DNA of 64,000 nucleotides from Micromonospora haikouensis (GCF_900091595.1 NZ_FMCW01000005.1:62001-126000); one strand, 5' to 3'; positions 1 through 8,882 are shown, numbered from the stretch's first letter. Numbers and translations are program-made. The notes: generated by a model not told the origin, from the sequence alone.

Positions 1-1
1 G

Positions 2-268
2 CAGCTCGCCGGCCTGGCCGTGCTGGAGCTGGCGCTGCTCGCGCTGGCCGTGGTGGCGCTGGTCGCCCTCGGCGGCGGCGAACGGCCGGGCGAGCCGGGC
101 GCGTTCTTCGGCTACCTGGTGACGCTGGTCTGCCTGCCGCCGCTGGCCTGGGTGCTGGCCCGGATGGAGCCGACCCGGTGGGGCTCGGCGATCGTCTGCG
201 CGATCTGCGTGGTCACGCCGGTCGTGGTGGTCCGGCTCCAGCAGACCTGGGAGGTCGTCGGTGGTTGA
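2..268 (+). CDS. C-terminal part of a hypothetical integral membrane protein (partial)
   Basis: The reading frame is open from the left edge, so the gene starts outside the window; the GTG at 20 is internal or an alternative start. The visible 88 residues are very hydrophobic: an Ala/Leu/Val helix near the start, a second around FGYLVTLVCLPPLAWVLA and a third around AIVCAICVVTPVVVV, ending in WEVVGG. No family is recognisable. It overlaps the next gene by 8 bases, so the two are probably co-translated and may form one small membrane complex (inference). Confidence 0.7.
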   Translation, partial: QLAGLAVLELALLALAVVALVALGGGERPGEPGAFFGYLVTLVCLPPLAWVLARMEPTRWGSAIVCAICVVTPVVVVRLQQTWEVVGG

Positions 269-671
269 GACCGAGACGCACCCGCCCGCCACCAACACCG
301 GGCCGGGCCGGCTGCTGATCGCCGTGTACCTGCTGTTCGCCATCGCCGCGACCTCCCGGGCGGGCCTGCAGATCGCCACGCGGTTCGCCGAGGCCCCGGT
401 GGCGTACCTGCTGTCGGCACTGGCCGCGCTGGTCTACATCGTGGCCGCCGTGGGGCTGGCCCGCGCCGGGCACGCGGGCCGATGGGTCGCGCTGGCCTGC
501 TGCTCGGTGGAGCTGGTCGGGGTGGTCGGCGTGGGCCTGCTCAGCCTCGCCGACCCGGAGCTGTTCCCCGACGAGACGGTCTGGTCCGGGTTCGGCAGCG
601 GGTACGGCTATGTCCCGCTGGTGCTGCCGGTGCTCGGCCTGCTCTGGCTCTGGCGCACCCGCACCCGCTGA
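261..671 (+). CDS. Hypothetical four-helix membrane protein
   Basis: A 136-residue protein starting at a GTG that overlaps the end of the preceding membrane-protein gene by 8 bases. After a short hydrophilic N-terminus (about 18 residues) there are four predicted membrane segments: LLIAVYLLFAIAA, AYLLSALAALVYIVAAVGLA, WVALACCSVELVGVVGVGLL and a last one around YVPLVLPVLGLLWLW, followed by a basic RTRTR tail that should lie in the cytoplasm. I do not recognise the family. The overlap suggests translational coupling with its neighbour. It ends convergently against the SDR gene, with one dispersed palindromic element in between. Confidence 0.75.
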   Translation: MVETETHPPATNTGPGRLLIAVYLLFAIAATSRAGLQIATRFAEAPVAYLLSALAALVYIVAAVGLARAGHAGRWVALACCSVELVGVVGVGLLSLADPELFPDETVWSGFGSGYGYVPLVLPVLGLLWLWRTRTR

Positions 672-702
672 CCACTGCCCCTCCGCCGCACCCGCCCGGC
701 GG

Positions 703-758
703 GGTGAGAAGGGTGCCCTTCTATGCAGAAAGCGTTAACAAGGGGCCCTTCCTTGCAC
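703..758 (-). repeat. Dispersed GGGCCC/GTTAAC element, copy 1
   Basis: One of six similar ~56-bp sequences in the window. Each has an outer palindrome around GGGCCC-type cores, a central TATA-(C)CGAAAGC-GTTAACA stretch and a second palindrome ending in CCTTGCA. This copy ends one base before the stop codon of the SDR gene, so it forms the immediate 3' flank of that minus-strand gene and separates it from the converging plus-strand gene. It may act as a structured 3' end, but that is inference. Confidence 0.8.
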
Positions 759-759
759 C

Positions 760-1518
760 TCAGTCCTTCGGACCGCCCGCGACGTAGACGACCTGGCCGG
801 AGACGAAGGACGCGCCCTCGCTGACCAGGAACGAGATGGTGTGCGCCACGTCCTCCGGGCGGCCGACGCGGCGCACCGGGATCTCCGACTCGGCGTGCTT
901 CTGGAGCGCCTCGAAGTCCACCTTCATCCGGGCGGCGGTGGCGGCGGTCATGTCGGTGACGATGAACCCGGGCGCGACCGCGTTGACGGTCACCCCGAAC
1001 GGGCCCAGCTCGATGGCGAGGGTCTTGGTGAAGCCCTGCAGGCCCGCCTTCGCCGCCGCGTAGTTGGCCTGGCCCCGGTTGCCCAGCGCGGACGTGCTGG
1101 ACAGGTTGACGATCCGGCCCCACTTCGCCTCGACCATGTGCTGCTGGGCGGCCTGGCTGAACAGGAACGCGCCGCGCAGGTGCACGCCCATGACGGTGTC
1201 CCAGTCGGCGTCGGTCATCTTGAACAGCAGGTTGTCGCGGAGCACGCCGGCGTTGTTGACCAGCACGGTGGGTGCGCCCAGCTCGGCGGCGACCCGCTCG
1301 ACGGCGGCGGTGACCTGCGGCCGGTCGGCGACGTCCGCGCCGACGCCGATCGCCCGGCCGCCGGCCGCCACGATCGCGTCGACGGTGTCGGCGGTGGCCG
1401 CCTCGTCGATGTCGACCACGGCGACGGCCAGGCCGTCGGCGGCGAGCCGGCGGGCGGTGGCCGCCCCGATCCCCCGCGCGGCCCCGGTCACGATGGCGAC
1501 CCGCTGCTCCTCCGACAT
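760..1518 (-). CDS. fabG: SDR-family 3-oxoacyl-ACP reductase-like oxidoreductase
   Basis: A 252-residue classical short-chain dehydrogenase. It has the cofactor loop TGAARGIG (residues 11-18), NNAG (88-91), a catalytic Ser at about 140, and the YxxxK pair Tyr153/Lys157. The D at the end of beta-2 (VVDID) hints at NAD(H) over NADP(H), which is inference. Length and motifs fit FabG-type 3-oxoacyl-ACP or acetoacetyl-CoA reductases, which reduce a 3-keto group during fatty acid, PHA or polyketide chemistry; the true substrate cannot be read from the sequence. The ATG start has a good GGGAGGT ribosome site 6 bases upstream. It stands alone, so it may not be the housekeeping FabG. Confidence 0.85.
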   Translation of the reverse strand: MSEEQRVAIVTGAARGIGAATARRLAADGLAVAVVDIDEAATADTVDAIVAAGGRAIGVGADVADRPQVTAAVERVAAELGAPTVLVNNAGVLRDNLLFKMTDADWDTVMGVHLRGAFLFSQAAQQHMVEAKWGRIVNLSSTSALGNRGQANYAAAKAGLQGFTKTLAIELGPFGVTVNAVAPGFIVTDMTAATAARMKVDFEALQKHAESEIPVRRVGRPEDVAHTISFLVSEGASFVSGQVVYVAGGPKD

Positions 1519-1574
1519 GCCTACCTCCCGGTAACCTACGCCCGACCCGGGGAGCGTAACCCACCGGCCGGAGG

Positions 1575-3227
1575 TCAGAACGTGTCGCCGCGGCAGAGCC
1601 GGATCCAGCGGTAGCCGTAGCCGGCGAGCTTCAGCGAGTCGAGCTTGCCCACCTCGCCGTACCGGCGGTCGGTGAGCACGTCCAGCGGCAGGTCCGCCTC
1701 GGCGGCGAGCATGCCCAGGTCGATCTCCACGTCGTCGGTGCCGAGGTTGTGCAGGAAGACCATCGTCCCGGTCGGGCCGTCGGCCCGGTGCGCCAGCACC
1801 CCGGCCGGCATCGGCACGTCGATGTGGGTGGTCGACCCGGAGCCGATCTCCGGGGCCTCACGCAGCGTCCGGATCATCCGCTCGAACCACGACAGCAGCG
1901 AGCGCGGGTCACCGCGCTGGGCGGTTACGTTGACCTTCTCGTACGAGTAGTCGCCCGCGTCGATCACAGGACGGACCAGCTTCTCCGGGTCCGCCGTGGA
2001 GAAGCCGGCGTTCGGCTTGAACGACCACTGCATCGGGGTACGGATCGCCTCCCGCCCCGGCAGCGACAGGTCCTCGCCCATGCCGATCTCCTCGCCGTAG
2101 CGCAGCACCGGCGTGCCGCGCAGCGAGAACTGGAGCGCGTACGCCAGCTCGACGCGACGGCGGTCGTTGCCGAGCATCGGGGCGAGCCGGCGGCGGATGC
2201 CCCGGTCGTAGATGCGCATGTGCTCCTCGGGGCCGAACTCGGCGTACACCTGGTCGCGCTGCGCGGCGGTGAGCCGCGACAGGTCGATCTCGTCGTGGTT
2301 GCGCAGGAAGGTGGCCCACTGGCCGCCGGTGGGCAGCGTCGGGGTGTCGCGCAGCGCCTCGATGACCGGCTCCGGGTCCCGCCGGGCCAGGGCGAGCATG
2401 AGCCGGCCGTTGAGCATGAAGTCGAACAGCATGTGGATCCGGTTGCCGGAGCCGCTGCCGTCGCCGAAGAAGGTGGGCAGCTCGTCGGGCTCCACGTTGG
2501 CCTCGGCGAGCAGGACGGCGTCGCCCCGGCGCCACTGGACGTGCTGGCGCAGCTCGGTGAGGAACTCGAAGTCCTTCGGGGAGTCGGGGTTGCCCGGCTC
2601 GGTCAGCTCGATGATGAACGGGACGGCGTCCATCCGGAAGCCGGAGACGCCGAGCTGGAGCCAGAACGAGACGATCTTCTTGACCTCGGCGCGCACCTTC
2701 GGATTCGCGAAGTTGAGGTCCGGTTGGTACTTGTAGAACCGGTGGTAGTACCACGCCTTCGCCGTCCGGTCGTACGTCCACGTCTCCTTCTGCTCGCCCG
2801 GGAAGACCATGCCCTGGTGCCGGTCGGCGGGCTCGTGGTCGGCCCAGACGAACCAGTCGCGGTAGGGCGAGTCGGGCGACGACCGGGCGGACTGGAACCA
2901 CGGGTGCTGGTCGGAGGTGTGGTTGACCACCAGGTCGATGATGACGCGGATGCCCCGGTTCTGCGCCTGGTGCAGCAGCTCGGCGAAGTCGCCGAGGGTG
3001 CCGAAGCGCGGGTCCACGTTGTAGAAGTCGGTGACGTCGTAGCCGTCGTCCCGGTTGGGCGACGGGTGGATCGGGTGCAGCCACAGGCAGGTCACCCCGA
3101 GCCGGGCCAGGTAGTCCAGCCGGCCGATGAGGCCCCGGATGTCGCCGACCCCGTCGCCGTCGGAGTCCGCGTACGTGTCGATGTCGAGGCAGTAGACGAC
3201 GGCCTCGGAATACCACCTGTCACCCAT
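1575..3227 (-). CDS. GH13 alpha-amylase-family protein, trehalose synthase (TreS)-like
   Basis: A 550-residue cytoplasmic protein with no signal peptide. The TIM-barrel motifs of GH13 are present: DLVVNHTS (98-105), GFRMDAVPF with nucleophile Asp200, AEAN with acid/base Glu242, and RNHDE with Asp312. The stretch GIRRRLAPMLGN followed by GEEIGMG and RTPMQWS is typical of maltose alpha-glucosyltransferases (TreS), which interconvert maltose and trehalose; TreS usually has about 570-600 residues, so this is slightly short. I chose the ATG at 3227 because it gives MGDRWYSEAVVYCLD, the usual TreS start, and has GGAGAAGGT upstream. No maltokinase or GlgE lies beside it, so a standalone trehalose or alpha-glucosidase role is also possible. 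Confidence 0.85.
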   Translation of the reverse strand: MGDRWYSEAVVYCLDIDTYADSDGDGVGDIRGLIGRLDYLARLGVTCLWLHPIHPSPNRDDGYDVTDFYNVDPRFGTLGDFAELLHQAQNRGIRVIIDLVVNHTSDQHPWFQSARSSPDSPYRDWFVWADHEPADRHQGMVFPGEQKETWTYDRTAKAWYYHRFYKYQPDLNFANPKVRAEVKKIVSFWLQLGVSGFRMDAVPFIIELTEPGNPDSPKDFEFLTELRQHVQWRRGDAVLLAEANVEPDELPTFFGDGSGSGNRIHMLFDFMLNGRLMLALARRDPEPVIEALRDTPTLPTGGQWATFLRNHDEIDLSRLTAAQRDQVYAEFGPEEHMRIYDRGIRRRLAPMLGNDRRRVELAYALQFSLRGTPVLRYGEEIGMGEDLSLPGREAIRTPMQWSFKPNAGFSTADPEKLVRPVIDAGDYSYEKVNVTAQRGDPRSLLSWFERMIRTLREAPEIGSGSTTHIDVPMPAGVLAHRADGPTGTMVFLHNLGTDDVEIDLGMLAAEADLPLDVLTDRRYGEVGKLDSLKLAGYGYRWIRLCRGDTF

Positions 3228-3305
3228 GCCGGCGTACCTTCTCCGATTCGGCCCGCCGGCAAACGCGAACGCCGCCCGCGTCGGGCGGACGGTAGCGTTT
3301 CCGGC

Positions 3306-3911
3306 ATGAGCAGCGGATCGGGTACCGGGTTGCGCGACGTCGACTGGGCGCAGGGCGAGTGGCTGCACCGGCCGGTGCGGGCCGAGCCGACGCCCGACGG
3401 CGGGCTGGTCGTCGAGCCGGGCGCGGGCAGCGACTTCTGGCGGCACACCAGCTACGGCTTCGTGCACGACGACGGCCCGGCCCTGCTCGCCCCGCTGCCG
3501 TCCGGCAGCGCCGTGGAGGTCGACTTCCGGCTCGACTTCACCGAGCAGTTCGACCAGGCGGGCGTGCTGGTCCGGGTGGACGAGCGCAACTGGGTCAAGG
3601 CCGGCGTGGAGGTCAGCGACGGCGACCCGCAGGTCGGCGCGGTGGTCACCCGGGAGGTCTCCGACTGGTCGGTGGCCCCGGTGCCGCAGTGGTCGGGGCG
3701 GACGGTCAGCGTGCGGGTGAGCCGGGCCGGCGACGCGCTGACCGTGCGGGCCCGCGCGGGCGACGAGCCGTGGCGGCTGGTCCGGGTGGCCCCGCTCGCG
3801 CCGGACGCCGAGGCGACGGCCGGGCCGTTCTGCTGCTCGCCGACGCGGGGCGGACTGGCCGTGACGTTCACCGGCTGGCGGCGGGGCCCGGCGGACGCCG
3901 CCCTGCACTGA
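3306..3911 (+). CDS. DUF1349 domain protein
   Basis: A 201-residue soluble protein, divergent from the TreS-like gene 78 bases away. It carries the DUF1349 concanavalin-like beta-sandwich signature: an N-terminal FWRHTSYGF segment, then DFTEQFDQAGVLVRVDERNWVK, VVTREVSDWS and a C-terminal GPFCCSPTRGGLAVTF stretch. Members are common near sugar-metabolism genes and are thought to bind carbohydrate or act as regulatory partners, but no activity is established. The start at ATG 3306 gives the full domain; a much longer upstream open frame is an artefact of the opposite-strand gene. Confidence 0.85.
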   Translation: MSSGSGTGLRDVDWAQGEWLHRPVRAEPTPDGGLVVEPGAGSDFWRHTSYGFVHDDGPALLAPLPSGSAVEVDFRLDFTEQFDQAGVLVRVDERNWVKAGVEVSDGDPQVGAVVTREVSDWSVAPVPQWSGRTVSVRVSRAGDALTVRARAGDEPWRLVRVAPLAPDAEATAGPFCCSPTRGGLAVTFTGWRRGPADAALH

Positions 3912-4030
3912 GTCCCTCGGGTGGGCCCGGTCACCGGGGGGGTGTGATCGCCCGCAGACTGGGTAACACCTCCCGATCCCCCCGGCGGCCCCACCCAGGT
4001 CCGCTCCCGCGGCTCCACGGAAGGACACCC

Positions 4031-4702
4031 ATGGCCCTCGCCCAGGACGTCGAACCGTCGCAGTTCACCGGGCTGACCGGGTGGGTGGCCGACGTCATCG
4101 GGACGCTCGGCGCGGTCGGGGTGGCCCTGCTGGTGGCCCTGGAGAGCATCATCCCGCCGATCCCCAGCGAGATCGTGCTGGCCATGGCCGGCTACCTCGC
4201 CTCGCAGGGCCAGTTCAACGTGGTGCTGATCGTCGTCGCCGCGACGGTCGGCTCGCTGCTCGGGGCGCTGGTGCTCTACTGGCTCGGCGCGGCCCTGGGC
4301 GAGGAGCGGTTGAAGCGGTGGCTGGACCACATCCCGCTGGTCGACCGCGACGACCTGGAGAAGGCCGACCGCTGGTTCGAACGGCACGGCCGGTGGGCGG
4401 TGCTGATCGGCCGGGTGGTCCCGGTGGTCCGCAGCCTGGTGTCGGTCCCGGCCGGGGCGAACCGGATGCCGCTGGGCGAGTTCGTGCTGCTGACCACGCT
4501 GGGCAGCGGGGTGTGGAACGCGCTGATCGTGGGGGCCGGCTTCGCGCTCGGGTCGCGTTGGGAAGAGGTGGACCGCTACAGCAGCTGGTTCAACTACGCG
4601 ATCTTCGCCGTCTTCGGGGTGATGGTCGTGAGCTGGGCGGCGAAAAAGGTGCGCCGCCGCCGCGCGCGGCGCGACCGGCAGTCGGTGACCGCCGGCCGCT
4701 GA
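4031..4702 (+). CDS. DedA-family membrane protein
   Basis: A 223-residue polytopic protein of the DedA/SNARE-associated (PF09335) family. It shows the hallmark re-entrant-loop sequence ALESIIPPIPSEIVLAMAGYLA (about residues 35-56), a conserved FERHGRWAVLIGRVVPVVRSLVSVPAG segment with two key arginines, and four or five membrane spans. Family members are flippases or transporters for undecaprenyl phosphate or phospholipids, using the proton gradient. The C-terminus is strongly basic (VRRRRARRDRQ) and cytoplasmic. The start at ATG 4031 is set by GGAAGGA 5-10 bases upstream. It stands between DUF1349 and a convergent chitinase pseudogene. Confidence 0.88.
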   Translation: MALAQDVEPSQFTGLTGWVADVIGTLGAVGVALLVALESIIPPIPSEIVLAMAGYLASQGQFNVVLIVVAATVGSLLGALVLYWLGAALGEERLKRWLDHIPLVDRDDLEKADRWFERHGRWAVLIGRVVPVVRSLVSVPAGANRMPLGEFVLLTTLGSGVWNALIVGAGFALGSRWEEVDRYSSWFNYAIFAVFGVMVVSWAAKKVRRRRARRDRQSVTAGR

Positions 4703-4748
4703 CCGCGCACGGGCCCGCGCGTGCCGTCCCGGCTCAGTACCGGGCGGC

Positions 4749-5999
4749 TCAGTACCGGGCCGTGATGTTCGTGAACTCCCAGGTGTTCTGGGCGATGCCG
4801 GAGCAGTTGGCGACCACTCCCCCGCCGGGGCACGGCCGGTCGCGGTTGACCGACCAGAAGGTGAACCGGGACAGGCCGCGGGCCTTCGCCCAGTCGCGGA
4901 TCTGCGTCCAGGTGGCCGGGGAGGTCAGCTCCTGCTGGTCGGACAGCCCGTTCATGCCGGAGATGCCCATGTGCGCGTACGCGGTGGCGTCGGACCAGCC
5001 GACCGCGTTCTTCAGCGCGGTCTTCAGCCCCTCGGCGGCGTTGACGGTGTTCTGGTAAATGTTCGCGCCGCCGCCGAAGTCGAACGGCATGATCGTGAAC
5101 GTGTCGATGTTCGCCCCGAGCGCGGCGGCCTGGTTGATCAGCCGGGTGCCGTAGTACGACGGGCCGGTGGTCGAGGTGCCGAACGTGACGATCGTCCTGA
5201 TCCCCGGGTTGTTCTGCTTGACGATGGTGAACCACCTGACGCCGGTCGCGCCCATGACCGTCGCCGGTGCGGGCGGGTCGCCCCAGCCCGGGTAGAGGTA
5301 CGGCGCGGCAGCCATCGGCCCGTTCCCGCCCGTGCAGCCGGAGGTGGTGGCGGACACGGCCGCCGACTTCGCCGACTCACCCGAGGAGTTGTACGCCGCG
5401 ACGGTGTAGCTGTGCGCGGAGCAGGTGGCCAGCCCGGAGACCGTCGCCGAGGTGCCGGTGACGGTGGCCCGCACGGCGCTGCCCTCGTACACCCGGTAGC
5501 CGGTCACGCCGGAGACGGCGTTCCAGGCCAGCGACACCGACGATGCGGTGGTGCCGGTGACCCGCAGCCCGCCCGGGGTGGCCGGGCCGGACGGGGTGCC
5601 GCCGCCGGTGCAGGAGCCGCCGTTGACGGTGCAGTTGGTCGGGTCGCCGGTGCCGGCGACGACGAAGCCGAACGAGGTGCTCGCCCCCGGGGCGAGGGTC
5701 CCGTTCCAGGACCGGTTGGTGAAGGTGTGCCGCTGGCCGGAGGAGGTCAGCAGCGCGTCCCAGTAGCTGCCGAGGGTGGTGCCCGCCGGCAGGTCGAAGG
5801 TGACCGCTCAGCCGGAGAGGGTGCTGGCCCCGCCGTTGGTGATCGTGTACTTGCCCTCCCAGCCGGTGCCCCAGTCGGCGGTCTTGACGAAGGTCGCGGT
5901 GGCCCCGGCGGCGAACGCCGGCAGGGCCACCCAGGCCGCCCCGACGGTCGCCGCGCACGCGGTCACCAGGGTCAAAATCAGTGCTCGGATACGCCTCAT
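4749..5999 (-). pseudogene. Secreted GH18 chitinase pseudogene (CBM2 - Fn3 - GH18), nonsense plus internal deletion
   Basis: The reading frame from ATG 5999 (GGAGGG upstream) encodes a Sec signal peptide (about residues 1-31, cut near AFA-AG), a CBM2 cellulose/chitin-binding module, an Fn3 domain and a GH18 chitinase domain. Two lesions are visible. Codon 64 is TGA (5808-5810) where CBM2 modules have the conserved Trp after the Ser-Gly turn; the frame continues normally after it. Second, the GH18 part jumps from GVRWFT straight to IVKQNNPGIRTIVTFG: roughly 100 residues, including the SxGG and DxxDxDxE catalytic motifs, are missing. The remaining C-terminal half (FTIMPFDFGG, NTWEFTNITARY) is well preserved. 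The protein cannot be an active chitinase. A 15-bp duplication overlaps the stop codon region (4734-4763). Confidence 0.85.
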
Positions 6000-6061
6000 G
6001 CAGCCCTCCACGCCCGGACGGCATTCACATCCGTCAACGTTGGCGCTTATTATTAGGACTG

Positions 6062-6946
6062 TTAACTGTTCCTGTCCAGGGGCTGGCCGGCGGAAACCTG
6101 CGGGCGACGCAGCACCGCCTGTTCGAGGGCCGTCCACGCCGTCGTGGTGACCAGGTAGAGCACCGCCGCCAGCGGCACCACCAGCGCCACCACCACGGTC
6201 AGGTACGGCAGCAGCGGCAGCACCCGCCCGAGCACGGCCGGCACCGCCCCGTCGGCCGTGGCACCGCCGCCGGCCGTGCCCGCGCCCCCGGTCGTGGCGC
6301 CGCCGCCGGCCGTGCCCGCGCCCTCGGTCATGGTGCCGACGCCGGCCACAGTAGTGCCGTCCACAGTGGTGCCGCTCGGGGTGGTGCCGGCCGCCGCCGC
6401 GCGCCGGGCCCGCCGCGACGACCACCAGGCCAGCGCCACCAGCGCCGCCAGCAGCGCCCCGAACAGCGGGCCCGCCGCACCGGCCAGCCCGTCGGAGAGG
6501 TGCCAGCCCAGCGGCACCCCGGCCAGCCGCTCGGCCAACAGCCCGGCACCGGCGCCACCCTCACCCGTGCTGCCCTCGCCGGTGCTGAACAGCCGGTACA
6601 TCACCAGGAAGAACGGGGCCTGGAGCAGCGCCGGCAGGCAGCCCGCGACGGGGCTCGCCCCGGCCGACCGGTACAACCCGAACAGCTCGCTCTGCAGGCG
6701 GGCGGGGTCGTCGGCGTACCGGCGTTGCAGGTCGCGGACCTGCGGGGCGAGGGCCGCGCGGCGCCGCTCCCCACGGACCTGGGCCAGGGTGAGCGGTGAG
6801 ACCAGCAGGCGGACGGCGATCGTGAACAGGACGATGGCGGCGGCCGTGGCGGCCCCGCCGGTCAGCGGCTGTAGGGTGCCGGCGAGCCAGGTGACGGTGT
6901 CGGCGGCGACGCCGACGGCGGCGTGCAGTGGTGCGAAGGCGAGCAT
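6062..6946 (-). CDS. YidC/Oxa1-family membrane protein insertase (paralog)
   Basis: A 294-residue insertase-like protein. It has a first helix, a hydrophilic loop with RLLVSPLTLAQVRGERRRAALAPQVRDLQRRY, then the LQSELFGLYRSAGASPVAGCLPALLQAPFFLVMYRLF core typical of YidC, and further helices at the C-terminus. The conserved Arg in the first core helix (IAVRLLVSPL) is present. A Gly/Ala/Thr-rich low-complexity loop built from near-repeats of a TAGGGAT-type unit interrupts the region before the last two helices, which is unusual. The housekeeping YidC usually sits near rnpA at the replication origin, so this is probably an accessory copy. ATG 6946 has GAGGGGT upstream and a matching start context. 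Confidence 0.82.
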   Translation of the reverse strand: MLAFAPLHAAVGVAADTVTWLAGTLQPLTGGAATAAAIVLFTIAVRLLVSPLTLAQVRGERRRAALAPQVRDLQRRYADDPARLQSELFGLYRSAGASPVAGCLPALLQAPFFLVMYRLFSTGEGSTGEGGAGAGLLAERLAGVPLGWHLSDGLAGAAGPLFGALLAALVALAWWSSRRARRAAAAGTTPSGTTVDGTTVAGVGTMTEGAGTAGGGATTGGAGTAGGGATADGAVPAVLGRVLPLLPYLTVVVALVVPLAAVLYLVTTTAWTALEQAVLRRPQVSAGQPLDRNS

Positions 6947-7157
6947 GGTGACCCCTCGGTCCGGTTTCCGATGGTGTCCGGCCGGCCCGTGGCGGGCGCG
7001 GCGGGACGGACGACGTCTCGTGGTCCCGGCTGCGGACCCGGAGAGGGGCGCGGCGGGAGGGACCACGGCGGAACCGGCCGGGCGGCGACAGGGGACGACG
7101 GGCTGCCGCCCTGGTCCACCCGGCGGGCGGGCGGGGGCGGACGTGTCCGGGGGGGCG

Positions 7158-7496
7158 CTACCCGGCCGAGAGGGCCGGGCCCGGCGCGCGGGGGCGGGGA
7201 CGACCGGCGGCGTCCGGGTCGACCTGCCGGGGCACGCCCCGGCGGCGGGCGCGTTCGCGCAGGCCCGCGCCCCGGCCGACGCCCCGCCTCGGCGGGCCGG
7301 CCGCCGCGGAGGGCCGCCCGGCGAGCAGCACGGTGAGCAGCACGACGGCGGCGACGGCCGCCCCGGCGAGCAACTCGGCGGGGCGGTCCGCGAGCAGGGT
7401 CAGGTGGGTGAGCGCGTACGCCCACGCCCCCGTCACCGCCAGCAGCAGCCCCGTCACGCCGGCCAGGGTAGGAGGTGCCGTCCACCCGGCGAACAT
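7158..7496 (-). CDS. DUF6412-type small membrane protein
   Basis: A 112-residue protein with two predicted helices (LAGVTGLLLAVTGAWAYAL and LLAGAAVAAVVLLTVLLAG) and a basic tail RARRRGVPRQVDPDAAGRPRPRAPG, the pattern I associate with DUF6412 proteins that accompany accessory YidC genes in actinobacteria. It is transcribed with the YidC gene about 210 bases downstream. The annotated ATG has GGAG directly abutting it, which is poor spacing, so translation may really begin at the GTG eleven to twelve codons later. Function unknown; an assembly partner for the insertase is a guess. Confidence 0.6.
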   Translation of the reverse strand: MFAGWTAPPTLAGVTGLLLAVTGAWAYALTHLTLLADRPAELLAGAAVAAVVLLTVLLAGRPSAAAGPPRRGVGRGAGLRERARRRGVPRQVDPDAAGRPRPRAPGPALSAG

Positions 7497-7500
7497 CTCC

Positions 7501-7556
7501 GGTGAGAGGGGTTCCCTTCTCTACCGAAAGCGTTAACAGGGGGCCCTTCCTTACAC
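7501..7556 (-). repeat. Dispersed GGGCCC/GTTAAC element, copy 2
   Basis: Second copy of the ~56-bp element, matching copy 1 through CTACCGAAAGCGTTAACA and the terminal GGGCCCTTCCTTACA. It lies between two divergently transcribed genes (DUF6412 and the YbdK-like ligase) rather than behind a stop codon, so if the element works only as a 3' structure this copy is out of place. Confidence 0.8.
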
Positions 7557-7658
7557 CCGACACGCGGGTGGGCGTTTCCCCTCGCCGACACGGTGGGTAA
7601 TGCGCCGTCGACGTCGCGGCGCGGTACCGCGACCGGCACGGAACGGACGGTGAGTGCG

Positions 7659-8798
7659 ATGAGCGGGTCAGTGGCCGAGCGGGAACGGGACGCCGCCCAG
7701 GGCGGGACCGACCTGCTCACCGTCGGCGTGGAGGAGGAGTTCCTGCTCGTCGACCCGCACACCGGCACCGCCGTGCCGGCCGTCGACCTGGTCATGGAGC
7801 AGGTGCCGGCGGAGTTGCGGGGGCAGGTGGAGCGGGAGTTCCAGACCAGCCAGATCGAGATCGGCAGCCCGCCGGGGCTGGAGCTGTCGTCGATCCGGCA
7901 CTCCCTCGGGGTGCTGCGCCGGGCGCTGGCCGACGCCGCCGAGCGCGCCGGCGTACGGGTGCTGGCGATCGGCACGGGCCCGGTCGAGGGGCCCGTGCCG
8001 CCGGTGGTCGACAAGCCCCGCTTCGACCGGATGATCGAGAGGTTCCGGCTGCTGGTGCCGGGGCCCGGCAACAACGGCATGCACGTGCACGTCGGGGTGC
8101 CGGACGCGGAGACCGGGGTGCAGGTGCTCAACCATGTCCGGCCCTGGCTGCCGATCCTGCACGCGGCCACCGCGAACTCGCCGTTCTCCGCCGGGGTGGA
8201 CACCGGCTACGCGAGCTGGCGTTCGGTGGAGTGGGAACGCTGGCCGTCGGTGGCGCCGACGCCGTACCTGGAGTCGCACGAGCACTACGAGCGGCTGATC
8301 CGGCAGCTCATCGCCAGCGGGGTGATGCTCGACGAGGGGATGCTCTACTGGTATGCCCGGCTGTCGGCGAAGTATCCGACGGTGGAGCTGCGCATCGGCG
8401 ACGTCTGCCCCTCGGTGGACGACGCGGTGCTGATCGCCGCCCTGGTCCGGGCCCTGGTGGCGACCGCGATGACCGACATCGCCGAGGGCCGGCCGCCCAT
8501 CCGCACCGACCACCACCTGCTGGTGGCCGCGCACTGGCGGGCCGCCCACGACGGCCTGGAGGGTGCGGGCGTCGACCTGACCGACGGCGAGCTGCGCCCC
8601 GCGTGGGAGCTGCTGGACGCCCTCGTCGAGCGGCTCGCCCCCGCGCTGGAGCGACACGGCGACCTGGCCGAGGTGACCGACCTGCTGGGCGGGCTGCGCC
8701 GGCACGGCACCGGGGCGGCGCGGCAGCGGGCCGTCTTCGCGCGCACCGGCAGCCTGGTCGACGTGGCGCGGGACGTGGCCCGGCAGACCCGTGGCTGA
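7659..8798 (+). CDS. Carboxylate-amine ligase, YbdK family (glutamate-cysteine ligase type 2)
   Basis: A 379-residue member of the GCS2 family. Diagnostic segments are LLTVGVEEEFLLVDPHTG near the N-terminus, FQTSQIEIGSP, NNGMHVHVGVPD (metal-binding His pair), ANSPFSAGVDTGYASWRS and a C-terminal PTVELRIGDVCPSVDD. These enzymes ligate an amine to the gamma-carboxylate of glutamate using ATP; YbdK of E. coli has weak gamma-glutamylcysteine activity, but the physiological substrate in actinobacteria, which use mycothiol, is not settled. The ATG at 7659 is preferred; a GTG at 7650 in the same frame is possible. It is followed 84 bases later by a thiol-linked flavoprotein gene, an association that fits low-molecular-weight thiol metabolism (inference). 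Confidence 0.85.
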   Translation: MSGSVAERERDAAQGGTDLLTVGVEEEFLLVDPHTGTAVPAVDLVMEQVPAELRGQVEREFQTSQIEIGSPPGLELSSIRHSLGVLRRALADAAERAGVRVLAIGTGPVEGPVPPVVDKPRFDRMIERFRLLVPGPGNNGMHVHVGVPDAETGVQVLNHVRPWLPILHAATANSPFSAGVDTGYASWRSVEWERWPSVAPTPYLESHEHYERLIRQLIASGVMLDEGMLYWYARLSAKYPTVELRIGDVCPSVDDAVLIAALVRALVATAMTDIAEGRPPIRTDHHLLVAAHWRAAHDGLEGAGVDLTDGELRPAWELLDALVERLAPALERHGDLAEVTDLLGGLRRHGTGAARQRAVFARTGSLVDVARDVARQTRG

Positions 8799-8882
8799 GC
8801 GTGGCGGCCGGGCTCCCGCACCGGGCCGGGACGGACGCCCGCACCGCCGGGACCGGCCCGGGGCGGGGCGCGACGTGACAGG

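Noticed and set aside
1749..3305. N-terminal extension of the DUF1349 frame
   Set aside because: It runs antisense to the TreS-like gene; the domain and a good start begin at 3306.
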